Part shown: piece by piece, positions 1 through 7,815 of the stretch
Layout of the letters: every line of letters starts with the position of its first letter
Position numbering within the stretch: position 1 is the stretch's first letter
Source of the DNA: UBA6136 sp046305255
GTDB taxonomy: Bacteria > Pseudomonadota > Gammaproteobacteria > Methylococcales > Methylococcaceae
NCBI GenBank assembly: GCA_046305255.1
Contig: JBKCCF010000014.1
Location: 1 to 19,014 of the forward strand
DNA: 19,014 bases
Reading direction: 5' to 3'
The notes under the pieces: model-generated
What the model saw: only the letters and a program-made list of their open reading frames with translations
Database searches by the model: none
What the model was told of the DNA's origin: nothing
Program-made: the position numbers and the translations under genes

Positions 1-1114
1 CAGTAATATCCAACCGATGCCAGGTGACAGCAGACGATGGCGCCGGATTCGGGGGATTGCGACTGGTGGCATGAACCTCAAACCCGGCGTTGACCAGTTG
101 CGGCAGCAAATAGTCGCCAATCAGACTGCTGGCACCGGTTACCAATACCCTGCGTCCCTTGTGGCTTACCGGTTTTTGGAGACTGCCCACCGTCTCGGCC
201 AGAGCATCCGCCAGCTTTCTCGGCGCGCGTCGGCGGCCCAGGCCAACTCTGCTCAGCAGATGACGGGTCGATCTTGCAAAGAATCGCAGCACTATGGCCG
301 GCATCACGATCAGGGACAGCAGTAGCGAGTACTGCTGACTGAAAAATTTCCGATAGAAGCGAACCATGCCCCGGTGCTTGTGGTATTCCACCGCTATCGG
401 CCTTGTCGCACTGCAAACACCACCGACGTGAAGAATCTCCACATCCGGCACGAACATGACCTTCCAGCCTGCGTGCTGGAATCTTAGGCACCAGTCGAGA
501 TCCTCACAGTGCATGAAGTACCCCTCATCCATCGGGCCGACATCATTCAGCGCGGTACGGCTGACCAGCATAAAAGCACCCGATATAGCTTCGATTTCAG
601 CCGGTACATCCGGCATGGGCTGGCCGGTATAGAGATAGCCTTCAAAGCGCGCATGGCCCTTGATGAGGCGGGCCAGTCCACTGCTTCTGACGAAGGTCCG
701 CCAGGGCGTGGGAATATTGCGACGGCAGCCGGATTGTTCGCTGCCGTCGGGGTTGCGAATCAGGCACCCTGCCATTCCAACCTCGCTGTCACGGGCAAAG
801 AGTTCGATCATACGGTCCAGTGTATCGGGCTGAATGATACAGTCGGGGTTCAGAAACAGGATGAAGTCGCCCTGCGCGTGGGGCAGCGCGATGTTATTGG
901 CCCGGGCAAAACCGATATTCATCGCATTTTCAATAATATGAAGCGGCCGATCGCCGCCGCAGGCGAAGCGCAGTTTCATCAAACTGCCATCGGTGGAGGC
1001 ATTGTCGGACACAAATACCTCAACCGGCCGATTCGAGCCCATAACCGACAGCACACACTCTGTCAGAAGTGGGCCACCGTTATAGTTCACGATAATGACG
1101 GATACCGGTTTCAT
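1..1114 (-). CDS. Family-2 glycosyltransferase fused to an NAD(P)-binding SDR/epimerase-like domain (3' end outside window)
   Basis: The reverse-strand frame from ATG at 1114 is open to the left edge: 371 residues are visible and no stop is seen. Residues 1-240 look like a rhamnosyltransferase-type GT2 (COG1216 style): N-terminal SVIIVNYNGG (5-14), VSDNASTDGS (35-44), an NPDC metal/nucleotide site (89-92) in place of DxD, and EDLDWCLR (204-211) as the likely catalytic acid region. Residues 262-280 are hydrophobic and may anchor the protein to the membrane. After a basic linker, RRVLVTGASSLIG (321-333) begins a Rossmann fold of the NAD-dependent epimerase/SDR type; the middle glycine of GxxGxxG is serine. 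GAGGA lies 3 bases before the ATG. The gene follows mpl on the same strand after 66 bases. A role in surface polysaccharide synthesis is inferred; the sugar and the epimerase substrate are unknown. The GT2 call is firm. The fusion rests on about 50 visible residues of the second domain. Confidence 0.85.
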   Translation of the reverse strand, partial: MKPVSVIIVNYNGGPLLTECVLSVMGSNRPVEVFVSDNASTDGSLMKLRFACGGDRPLHIIENAMNIGFARANNIALPHAQGDFILFLNPDCIIQPDTLDRMIELFARDSEVGMAGCLIRNPDGSEQSGCRRNIPTPWRTFVRSSGLARLIKGHARFEGYLYTGQPMPDVPAEIEAISGAFMLVSRTALNDVGPMDEGYFMHCEDLDWCLRFQHAGWKVMFVPDVEILHVGGVCSATRPIAVEYHKHRGMVRFYRKFFSQQYSLLLSLIVMPAIVLRFFARSTRHLLSRVGLGRRRAPRKLADALAETVGSLQKPVSHKGRRVLVTGASSLIGDYLLPQLVNAGFEVHATSRNPPNPAPSSAVTWHRLDIT

Positions 1115-1180
1115 AGATCCTCGCAACAGTTATAACCAGTCAGTTCAATGAATGTGGAGGCGGCCCCAGCAGAGCCAGCC

Positions 1181-2551
1181 TCAACCCCTCAACGCGGTCT
1201 CGGCCAGCTGGTGTATGCCACCGAAGCTGCCATTACTCATAAACACGACGTGATCTCCCGGCCTTGCGGTCTTTTTCAACACGCCAACGATGGCATCAAT
1301 CGAGGCATGGACCGTGACATGGCCAGCTCCGGCAGTCGCAGCCGCAGCATCCCAACCCAGATCCGCCGCCTGAAAAATAAGGGCCCGATCAGCATGACGC
1401 AAGGAATCCGCCAGCAGATCGGCATGGATACCCAGGCGCATGGTATTGGAGCGGGGTTCGAGCACGGTGAGGATGCGGGCAGTACCTACCCGGGCGCGGA
1501 GCCCCTCAAGGGTCGTGGCAATCGCAGTGGGATGATGGGCGAAGTCATCGTATAACGTGATGCCATTGACGACCGCACGGACTTCCATGCGGCGTTTTAC
1601 GTTCAGAAAACAGCAGAGCGACGCTGCGGCAGCCTCCGGCGCCACACAGACATGATGGGCAGCCGCGATCGCTGCAATGCCGTTGTGGACGTTATGCAGC
1701 CCCGTCAGTCCCCAGTGAACAATCCCCACTGGCCGCCCCTGCTGCAACACCTCAAAGTGGCTGCCATCGACATCCAGGAGCCGATAGGACCAGCTCGCAG
1801 ATGAGCCGTTGGCGCGGTCGTTTTTGGTCATTGTCTCAACCGGTGACCAGCATCCCATTGCCAGCACCTCGGTCAATGCCGCCTCCCACTCCGGCGCTAT
1901 CAATAATCCCTTGCCGGGAATGGTTCGCACCAGATGATGAAACTGCCGCTGAATGGCGGCAAGATCGGGGAAAATATCGGCGTGATCAAATTCCAGATTG
2001 TTCAATATCGCCGTACGAGGACGGTAGTGAACGAACTTGGAGCGCTTGTCGAAAAACGCCGTGTCATATTCGTCGGCCTCGACCACAAAGTAGCGGCCTC
2101 CTCCCACCCGCGCGGAAACGCCAAAGTTCAACGGCACCCCGCCTATCAGAAAACCCGGCGCCAGCCCGGCGCTATCGAGTATCCACGCCAGCATACTGGT
2201 GGTGGTGGTTTTGCCATGGGTGCCTGCCACCGCGAGCACCCAGTGATCCTTCAGCACAGCATCGTAGAGCCATTCAGGGCCTGATACATAGGGCAGGCCG
2301 AGATCCATGACGGCTTCCATCTCAGGATTGCCACGGGAGATCGCATTACCGACCACGACCAGATCAGGCCGTGGTTCCAGATTTTCAGGGCAATAGCCCG
2401 ATTTCAGAACGATACCCTGCTGTTCAAGCTGAGTGCTCATGGGAGGATAGACATTCTGATCAGAACCACTGACATCGAACCCGGCCTGACGCGCAATAAT
2501 GGCGAGCCCACCCATAAAGGTTCCACAAATCCCCATGATATGGATACGCAT
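1181..2551 (-). CDS. mpl: UDP-N-acetylmuramate:L-alanyl-gamma-D-glutamyl-meso-diaminopimelate ligase
   Basis: Mpl recycles murein: it ligates the tripeptide L-Ala-gamma-D-Glu-meso-DAP, recovered from old wall, to UDP-MurNAc with ATP in the cytoplasm. The 456 residues match the family length and show the Mur-ligase plan. There is an N-terminal nucleotide-sugar domain starting MGICGTFMGG (6-15), the ATP loop GTHGKTTTTS (110-119), a central-domain signature EADEYDTAFFDKRSKF (158-173) followed by NNLEFDHADIF (184-194), DDFAHHPTA (335-343), EPRSNTMRLG (365-374) and MSNGSFGG (438-445). The EYDTAFFDKRSKF and HHPTA motifs separate Mpl from MurC. The start has GAGG about five bases upstream of the ATG. 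It is transcribed away from apaG across a 141-base gap, and the GT2-SDR gene follows it, so the two may be cotranscribed. No anomaly seen. Confidence 0.96.
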   Translation of the reverse strand: MRIHIMGICGTFMGGLAIIARQAGFDVSGSDQNVYPPMSTQLEQQGIVLKSGYCPENLEPRPDLVVVGNAISRGNPEMEAVMDLGLPYVSGPEWLYDAVLKDHWVLAVAGTHGKTTTTSMLAWILDSAGLAPGFLIGGVPLNFGVSARVGGGRYFVVEADEYDTAFFDKRSKFVHYRPRTAILNNLEFDHADIFPDLAAIQRQFHHLVRTIPGKGLLIAPEWEAALTEVLAMGCWSPVETMTKNDRANGSSASWSYRLLDVDGSHFEVLQQGRPVGIVHWGLTGLHNVHNGIAAIAAAHHVCVAPEAAAASLCCFLNVKRRMEVRAVVNGITLYDDFAHHPTAIATTLEGLRARVGTARILTVLEPRSNTMRLGIHADLLADSLRHADRALIFQAADLGWDAAAATAGAGHVTVHASIDAIVGVLKKTARPGDHVVFMSNGSFGGIHQLAETALRG

Positions 2552-2692
2552 ACCTGCCTCTTAAAAATTGAATGTCCCCCTTTACACCGACGCCATCTGG
2601 CATCAAGAAGGGGTTATGGATAAGTCATACCGGCGAGTCTCACCCCTCAGGCCGGAGTTCTGGGTAAACTATGCAGCCACCCAAGGATCCGA

Positions 2693-3088
2693 ATGCTACC
2701 ACCGACCCCGATGAGCAAAAAAAACGCCATACAGATTGATACCGTCACCCAGTACCTTGAAAGCGAATCCATGCCTGAAGCCGGGCGCTATGTTTTCACT
2801 TACACCGTCACCATTCGCAACATCAGCGATGCGCCAGCGAGATTACTGACCCGGCATTGGGTGATTACCGACGCCCACGGCAAAATTCAGGATGTTCGAG
2901 GGGAAGGCGTTGTCGGGGAAACACCTCACCTGAATCCCGGCGATGCCTTCCGTTACACCAGTGCAGCCATGATCGAAACGCCGGTCGGAACCATGCAGGG
3001 CGAGTACCAGATGCTGTCGGATGACGGGGAATACTTTGATGCCGAAATCCCCCTGTTCACGCTGGCCATCCCGAGAACCCTGCACTGA
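2693..3088 (+). CDS. apaG: ApaG/CorD-domain protein
   Basis: This is a small beta-sandwich protein of the ApaG (DUF525) family, 131 residues from this start; E. coli ApaG has 125. Conserved stretches are RYVFTYTVTIRN (32-43), GEGVVGETP (66-74) and TPVGTMQGEYQM (100-111). The biochemical role of ApaG is unsettled; mutants have been linked to Co2+/Mg2+ sensitivity in Salmonella, and the same fold occurs in some F-box proteins. The start at 2693 is preferred because AAGGA lies five bases upstream. A second ATG at 2711 gives 125 residues, like E. coli, but has no visible ribosome site. It lies 5 bases before apaH, the usual partner, so the two are probably one transcript. Confidence 0.93.
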   Translation: MLPPTPMSKKNAIQIDTVTQYLESESMPEAGRYVFTYTVTIRNISDAPARLLTRHWVITDAHGKIQDVRGEGVVGETPHLNPGDAFRYTSAAMIETPVGTMQGEYQMLSDDGEYFDAEIPLFTLAIPRTLH

Positions 3089-3093
3089 CGTTT

Positions 3094-3936
3094 ATGGCAC
3101 TCTATGCCATAGGCGATATTCAGGGCTGTTACGATGAATTTCAGTCCCTTCTGGAAAAGCTTGCGTTCAACCCTGCTGAAGACCAACTCTGGTTAACCGG
3201 CGATCTGGTTAACCGTGGCCCGAAATCGCTGGAAACCCTGCGCGCCATCCGTGCACTGGGCGACGCCGCAGTGGCCGTACTCGGCAATCACGATCTCCAT
3301 ATGCTGGCAGTTGCCCATGGCATTTCCAGAACCAAGCACCGCGACACCTTCAGCGATGTGCTCAAGGCACCGGACCGCGATGAATTGCTGGACTGGCTGC
3401 GATGCCTCCCCCTATTACATCACCAGCACGGATTTTACCTGATTCACGCGGGACTGCCTCCGGCATGGTCCGGGAAAGCAGCAGCCAGCTACGCTCAGGA
3501 AGCCGAAGCCGTGCTGCAGGGTCCTGACTACGCTGAATTTTTCTGGCACATGTACGGCAATGAGCCCAACCAATGGACCGAGTCACTCAAAGGCTGGGAT
3601 CGTCTCCGCTACATCACAAACTGTCTGACACGCCTGCGTTATGTCGCACCGGACGGTCGCGCCGACTTTACCCAGAAAGGGCCACCCGACCGGCAACCAA
3701 AGGGATTGCTGCCCTGGTTCCAACTGCCCAACCGGCTCAGTGCGGGTGATCGCATCATCTTCGGTCACTGGTCAACTCTTGGCTTTTATGCTGGCGACAA
3801 CGTCTATTGTCTGGATACCGGCTGTCTATGGGGCGGCGAACTGACGGCGCTGCGCCTTGACGGGCCGCCACAGCGTACCTCGGTAGGCAATGTGAGCGGA
3901 GGCTATCACGTCCCTCTCTCGTCCCCGTCGTCCTAA
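3094..3936 (+). CDS. apaH: Bis(5'-nucleosyl)-tetraphosphatase, symmetrical
   Basis: ApaH hydrolyses Ap4A symmetrically to two ADP and removes Np4A caps from RNA; it is a cytoplasmic metallophosphatase. The 280 residues carry the PPP-family metal motifs in order: GDIQGC (7-12), GDLVNRGP (36-43), LGNHDLH (63-69), IHAGLPP (117-123) and a late IFGHWSTLGFYAG segment leading to CLDTGCLWGGELTALRL, the usual C-terminal signature of bacterial ApaH. The length equals E. coli ApaH. It begins 5 bases after the apaG stop with no strong ribosome site, suggesting translational coupling. An AI-2E-family membrane protein follows after 19 bases, where folA or other genes occur in enterics. Confidence 0.96.
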   Translation: MALYAIGDIQGCYDEFQSLLEKLAFNPAEDQLWLTGDLVNRGPKSLETLRAIRALGDAAVAVLGNHDLHMLAVAHGISRTKHRDTFSDVLKAPDRDELLDWLRCLPLLHHQHGFYLIHAGLPPAWSGKAAASYAQEAEAVLQGPDYAEFFWHMYGNEPNQWTESLKGWDRLRYITNCLTRLRYVAPDGRADFTQKGPPDRQPKGLLPWFQLPNRLSAGDRIIFGHWSTLGFYAGDNVYCLDTGCLWGGELTALRLDGPPQRTSVGNVSGGYHVPLSSPSS

Positions 3937-3955
3937 ACTTCGCGTCCTCTCGCAC

Positions 3956-5014
3956 ATGGAAATAAAAACAACGCCACTGCCCCGCCTGCTGCCACTCAGC
4001 CTGTTTCTGGCCTTTCTCGGCTATCTGGTTTTCCGTGTGCTGGGTCCATTACTAGAGCCAATTGCCTGGGCCATCATCCTGACCCATGCCACCTGGCCTC
4101 TTTATGTGCGGGTTCGTGCCTTTATGGGAGGAAGCCGTAATCTAAGCGCTTCGGTACTGGTGCTGTGCCTCGGCCTTGCCATCGTAAGTCCTCTTCTGGG
4201 GCTGACGATAGCGGCAGACCAGGAGATAAGGGAGTTGTTTCAGCACCTTCCACAGTGGCTTGAAGACAAGTCCGCACTTCAGTCACAGTTGCTTGCGCTA
4301 CCCCTGGTCGGTAAGGAATTGAGCGCATTTGCAGGGCAACTTGGCGATCTTGAGGACATCATCCGCATTCATTTGTTACCTCACCTGAAGGCGGTATCCC
4401 GCAGCTTTCTGGGTGTGCTTGAAAATGTCGGCCTACTGGTGGGGCAGTGGGCACTGTCGCTGTTCTTCATGTTTTTCCTCTATCGCGATGGGGACACCCT
4501 GATCGCCGAGGTCCGCGATGGAATACGTCTTGGGATCGGCGAGCGGGCTGACCGCTATGTTGATGTGGCAGAGCAGACGGGGCGGGCTGTTATTTACGGC
4601 CTGATTTTCACGGCCATCGGCCAGGGCGTAGTCGCAGGAATCGGCTACTGGGGGGCAGGCATGCCAACCCCGACCCTATTGATGTTCACAACCATCCTGC
4701 TGGCCATGATTCCCTTTGGCGCCGTCCCGGTCTGGGTGGGTAGCAGCCTGTGGTTGCTGTTCCATGGCGATACCACACATAGCCTGGGGCTGTTTCTTTG
4801 GGGGGTGCTGGTCGTGAGTTGGGTGGACAACCTGATCCGGCCCTTTGTTATCAGCCGGGCCGGTCAGATTTCCTTCGGTCTGGTGGTGCTGGGTGTGGTT
4901 GGCGGGTTACTCAGCTTCGGCTTCATCGGTCTTTTCGTAGGGCCGGTCGTCCTGGCTATCGCGCATGCCGTCTGGCACGAGTGGTTAAAATCCAAGGGCG
5001 ACCTGACCGGCTGA
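3956..5014 (+). CDS. AI-2E/PerM-family membrane transporter
   Basis: This is a 352-residue integral membrane protein of the AI-2E transporter family (PF01594; relatives PerM, YdiK, TqsA). About seven to eight hydrophobic segments can be seen: two near residues 10-48, one around 55-80, one just before FFLYRDGD, then four in the C-terminal half. Conserved family stretches present are FMFFLYRDGD in the middle, IPFGAVP, WVDNLIRP and the late GFIGLFVGPVVLA. The family name comes from TqsA and does not prove autoinducer transport; other members move Na+ or Li+ against protons, and the substrate here is unknown. It follows apaH by 19 bases on the same strand and has no clear ribosome site. It ends 10 bases from the convergent acnB stop. 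Confidence 0.88.
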   Translation: MEIKTTPLPRLLPLSLFLAFLGYLVFRVLGPLLEPIAWAIILTHATWPLYVRVRAFMGGSRNLSASVLVLCLGLAIVSPLLGLTIAADQEIRELFQHLPQWLEDKSALQSQLLALPLVGKELSAFAGQLGDLEDIIRIHLLPHLKAVSRSFLGVLENVGLLVGQWALSLFFMFFLYRDGDTLIAEVRDGIRLGIGERADRYVDVAEQTGRAVIYGLIFTAIGQGVVAGIGYWGAGMPTPTLLMFTTILLAMIPFGAVPVWVGSSLWLLFHGDTTHSLGLFLWGVLVVSWVDNLIRPFVISRAGQISFGLVVLGVVGGLLSFGFIGLFVGPVVLAIAHAVWHEWLKSKGDLTG

Positions 5015-5034
5015 TCTGGCCCGACTAGGCCGGA
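5015..5034. terminator. Small hairpin between convergent genes
   Basis: TCTGGCC (5015-5021) and GGCCGGA (5028-5034) form a 7-bp stem with one G-T pair and a 6-base loop. It sits between the convergent stops of the AI-2E-family gene and acnB, covering the last codons of acnB. There is no T-run on either side, so a role as a bidirectional terminator is only a guess from position. Confidence 0.25.
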
Positions 5035-7595
5035 GCCGCGGCTTTAGCAGCCTCCTTGACGTAGCCATCGATTTGGTCAAAGTTAAGATACCGATAGGTC
5101 TCTTCGGCTTGGCTCTCGAGTCCATGCATATAGCTCATATACTCAGCGTGACTGGGTATGCGTCCCAGCACTGAGCAGACCGATGCCAGTTCTGCCGATG
5201 CCAGAAATACATTCGCCCCTGCCCCCATGCGGTTGGGGAAATTGCGGGTGGAGGTCGAGACCACGGTGACATTGTCAGCTACTCTGGCCTGATTGCCCAT
5301 GCAAAGCGAACAGCCTGGCACCTCGGTACGAGCGCCCACCTTGCCGTAGGTCGCGTAGTAGCCTTCTTCGGTCAGGGCATCCGCATCCATCCGCGTCGGT
5401 GGGACTACCCACAGGCGGCCCTTTACCTGTTTGCCGTAGTGGTCAAGGATTTTACCCGCCGCCCTGAAATGGCCGATATTGGTCATGCAGGAACCCAAAA
5501 ACACTTCATCAACCTGAGTGCCCTGCACCTCAGCCAGAGGCTTCACGTCATCGGGATCATTGGGGCAGCACAACAGGGGTTCAGTGATCTGGTCAAGATC
5601 AATCTCGATGATTTCGGCGTATTCGGCATCGGCATCCGGCTCCATCAGCACGGGATTTGCCAACCAGGCGGCCATGGCATCAATCCGTCGCAACAGGGTG
5701 CGCGTGTCACCATAGCCCTGCTCTATCATCCATTTGAGCAGGACGATATTGGACCGCAGGTATTCTTCGATCGGGGCCTTATTCAGCCTCACTGTACAGG
5801 CAGCGGCAGAGCGCTCGGCAGACGCATCGGCGAGCTCAAAAGCCTGCTCAACCTTCAGGTCAGGCAAACCCTCAATCTCCAGAATGCGGCCATTGAAAAT
5901 GTTCTTCTTGCCCTTTTTTTCCACCGTCAGCAAGCCCCTTTGCAAGGCTGCATAGGGAATCGCATGAACCAGATCTCTGAGGGTGATACCGGGCTGCATC
6001 TGGCCCTTGAACCGCACCAGAACGGATTCAGGCATATCAAGCGGCATCACGCCGGTCGCCGCGGCAAAGGCCACCAGACCCGAACCCGCCGGAAAGGAAA
6101 TACCGATCGGGAATCTCGTATGGGAGTCACCGCCGGTACCGACGGTATCAGGCAGCAGCATACGGTTGAGCCACGAATGAATAATGCCGTCGCCGGGCCG
6201 CAGCGATACCCCACCCCGATTCATGATGAAATCCGGCAGGCTGTGATGCACCTTGACATCAACCGGCTTGGGATAGGCTGCCGTGTGGCAGAACGACTGC
6301 ATCACGAGGTCTGCCGAAAAACCGAGACAGGCCAGATCCTTCAGCTCATCACGGGTCATGGGGCCCGTGGTGTCCTGTGAACCAACGGTGGTCATATGAG
6401 GTTCGCAATAAACCCCCGGCCGAATACCGGCGACGCCACAGGCCTTGCCGACCATTTTTTGCGCGAGGGTGTAGCCCTTGCCGCTGTCCACCTGGGGTGC
6501 GGGGCGGCGAAAAGCCGTCGAGGCTCCCAGCCCCAACGCCTTGCGCGCCCTGTCGGTAAGGCCGCGACCAATAATCAGCGGAATGCGGCCGCCGGCCTGG
6601 ACTTCATCAAGGATGATGTCGTTTTTGAGGGCAAATTGACTCAGCACTTCGCCGGTGGAGGCGGACCGTATGATCCCTTCATAGGGATAGATATCAATCA
6701 CATCGCCCGTTTCCAGTCGCGACACATCGCATTCGATGGGTAGCGCACCGGAATCCTCCATGGTGTTAAAGAAAATCGGCGCGATCTTGGCGCCGATACA
6801 CACGCCACCATCGCGTTTATTGGGCACGTGCGGGATGTCCTTGCCGATATACCACAGCACGGAGTTGGTGGCGGACTTGCGCGAAGAGCCGGTACCCACC
6901 ACATCGCCCACGAAGGCAACCGGATAACCCGCAGTCTTGAGTTCAGCGATTTGAGCCTCGGCATTCGTCACACCCTCACGCGGCACTTTGAACATGGCCT
7001 TGGCGTGTAAGGGAATATCTGGACGTGACCACGCGTCCTGAGCCGGTGACAGGTCATCCGTATTGATTTCGCCCGGTACCTTGAACACGGTCACAGTGAT
7101 CTTGTCAGCGACCCTGGGCCGCTTGACAAACCAGTCTGCCGCCGCCCATGACTCAATCACGGCACGTGCATGGGTATTACCGGTATCAGCCTTATCGGTG
7201 ACATCATGAAAGGCATCAAACACCAGCAAGGTGTTCATCAGGCCCTGAGCAGCGACGGGGGCGAGGGTTGGGTGATCCAGCAACTCGACCAACGGGGCAA
7301 CATTGTAGCCGCCCAGCATGGTACCCAGCAGTTCAGTGGCACGAACGGGATCCAGTATGGGCGAGGCGACTTCGCCTTTGGTTATCGCTGCCAGAAATCC
7401 GGCTTTGACATAGGCGGCCTCATCGACACCCGCGGGCACGCGGTTGGTAAGAAGATCCAGCAGAAAACTTGCTTCACCGGTTGGCGGATGCTCAAACAGC
7501 GTCGCCAGCGCCGCTACCATCTCGGCAGTCAGGGGTTGCGGCAAGAGCCCCTGTTCTGCCCGTTCTGCCGCATGTTTTCGATACTCTTCCAGCAT
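5025..7595 (-). CDS. acnB: Aconitate hydratase B (2-methylisocitrate dehydratase)
   Basis: AcnB is the main TCA-cycle aconitase of many Gram-negative bacteria, converting citrate to isocitrate through a [4Fe-4S] cluster; it also dehydrates 2-methylisocitrate. The 856 residues (E. coli 865) begin MLEEYRKHAAERA and follow the AcnB order: HEAT-like domain (about 1-160), swivel domain with the GDVVGTGSSRKSATNS stretch, then the catalytic domains. The cluster ligands are visible as Cys703 (LGSCMTN), Cys762 and Cys765 (GCSLCMG), with exactly the spacing of E. coli Cys710/769/772. A GAGGGG ribosome site lies 6-7 bases upstream. The gene stands alone, with 220 non-coding bases upstream holding two inverted repeats (described separately). 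AcnB of E. coli also binds RNA as an apoprotein, and the HEAT-like domain needed for its dimerisation is present. Confidence 0.97.
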   Translation of the reverse strand: MLEEYRKHAAERAEQGLLPQPLTAEMVAALATLFEHPPTGEASFLLDLLTNRVPAGVDEAAYVKAGFLAAITKGEVASPILDPVRATELLGTMLGGYNVAPLVELLDHPTLAPVAAQGLMNTLLVFDAFHDVTDKADTGNTHARAVIESWAAADWFVKRPRVADKITVTVFKVPGEINTDDLSPAQDAWSRPDIPLHAKAMFKVPREGVTNAEAQIAELKTAGYPVAFVGDVVGTGSSRKSATNSVLWYIGKDIPHVPNKRDGGVCIGAKIAPIFFNTMEDSGALPIECDVSRLETGDVIDIYPYEGIIRSASTGEVLSQFALKNDIILDEVQAGGRIPLIIGRGLTDRARKALGLGASTAFRRPAPQVDSGKGYTLAQKMVGKACGVAGIRPGVYCEPHMTTVGSQDTTGPMTRDELKDLACLGFSADLVMQSFCHTAAYPKPVDVKVHHSLPDFIMNRGGVSLRPGDGIIHSWLNRMLLPDTVGTGGDSHTRFPIGISFPAGSGLVAFAAATGVMPLDMPESVLVRFKGQMQPGITLRDLVHAIPYAALQRGLLTVEKKGKKNIFNGRILEIEGLPDLKVEQAFELADASAERSAAACTVRLNKAPIEEYLRSNIVLLKWMIEQGYGDTRTLLRRIDAMAAWLANPVLMEPDADAEYAEIIEIDLDQITEPLLCCPNDPDDVKPLAEVQGTQVDEVFLGSCMTNIGHFRAAGKILDHYGKQVKGRLWVVPPTRMDADALTEEGYYATYGKVGARTEVPGCSLCMGNQARVADNVTVVSTSTRNFPNRMGAGANVFLASAELASVCSVLGRIPSHAEYMSYMHGLESQAEETYRYLNFDQIDGYVKEAAKAAAPA

Positions 7596-7647
7596 TTTAT
7601 CCCCTCTGAAGTCTTTGTTTTGCGCTACTCGCCATGATCCCTGGAGT

Positions 7648-7675
7648 CACTATCACCCGCTTGCAACGGGTAGTG
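7648..7675 (-). promoter_or_regulatory. Imperfect inverted repeat in the acnB leader
   Basis: On the minus strand CACTA-CCCG (7675-7667) can pair with CGGG-TGA-TAGTG (7659-7648): two helices of 4 and 5 bp separated by a 3-base bulge, with a 7-base loop. It lies about 53 bases before the acnB start. If the weak TAATAT element at 7682-7687 is the -10, this hairpin would stand at the very 5' end of the mRNA. The function is unknown; it could be an RNA-stability element or an operator half-site pair. Confidence 0.3.
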
Positions 7676-7681
7676 GTAGCG

Positions 7682-7729
7682 ATATTACCGTCTAACACCC
7701 TAACTGAGTATTCCGTAACGGGAAATACT
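7682..7729 (-). promoter_or_regulatory. Candidate acnB promoter with overlapping 23-base inverted repeat
   Basis: A nearly symmetrical element at 7707-7729 has 6-base arms AGTATT and AATACT, then CCG/CGG inside, with two extra bases on one side. It overlaps a possible -35 (TACTCA at 7705-7710, 3 of 6 matches) placed 17 bases from a possible -10 (TAATAT at 7682-7687, 4 of 6). Three GTTA tetramers also occur on the minus strand nearby. An operator overlapping the -35 would be suited to regulation of acnB. The symmetry is seen; the promoter and regulator are inferred. Confidence 0.35.
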
Positions 7730-7815
7730 GCATGCGGTTTGCCTGCACGTTCGGGAATTGTCATCTATGGCAGAATCAGGCAATGAGCAGCGGGGGATCC
7801 TACCTACGGAGCGAT

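Noticed and set aside
509..1135. A 208-codon plus-strand frame opposite the glycosyltransferase
   Set aside because: The minus-strand frame holds clear GT2 motifs throughout; the plus-strand translation resembles nothing known.
5439..6380. A 313-codon open frame on the plus strand opposite acnB
   Set aside because: It lies wholly antisense to the certain acnB gene, has no recognisable motif and reads as a composition shadow of the real frame.
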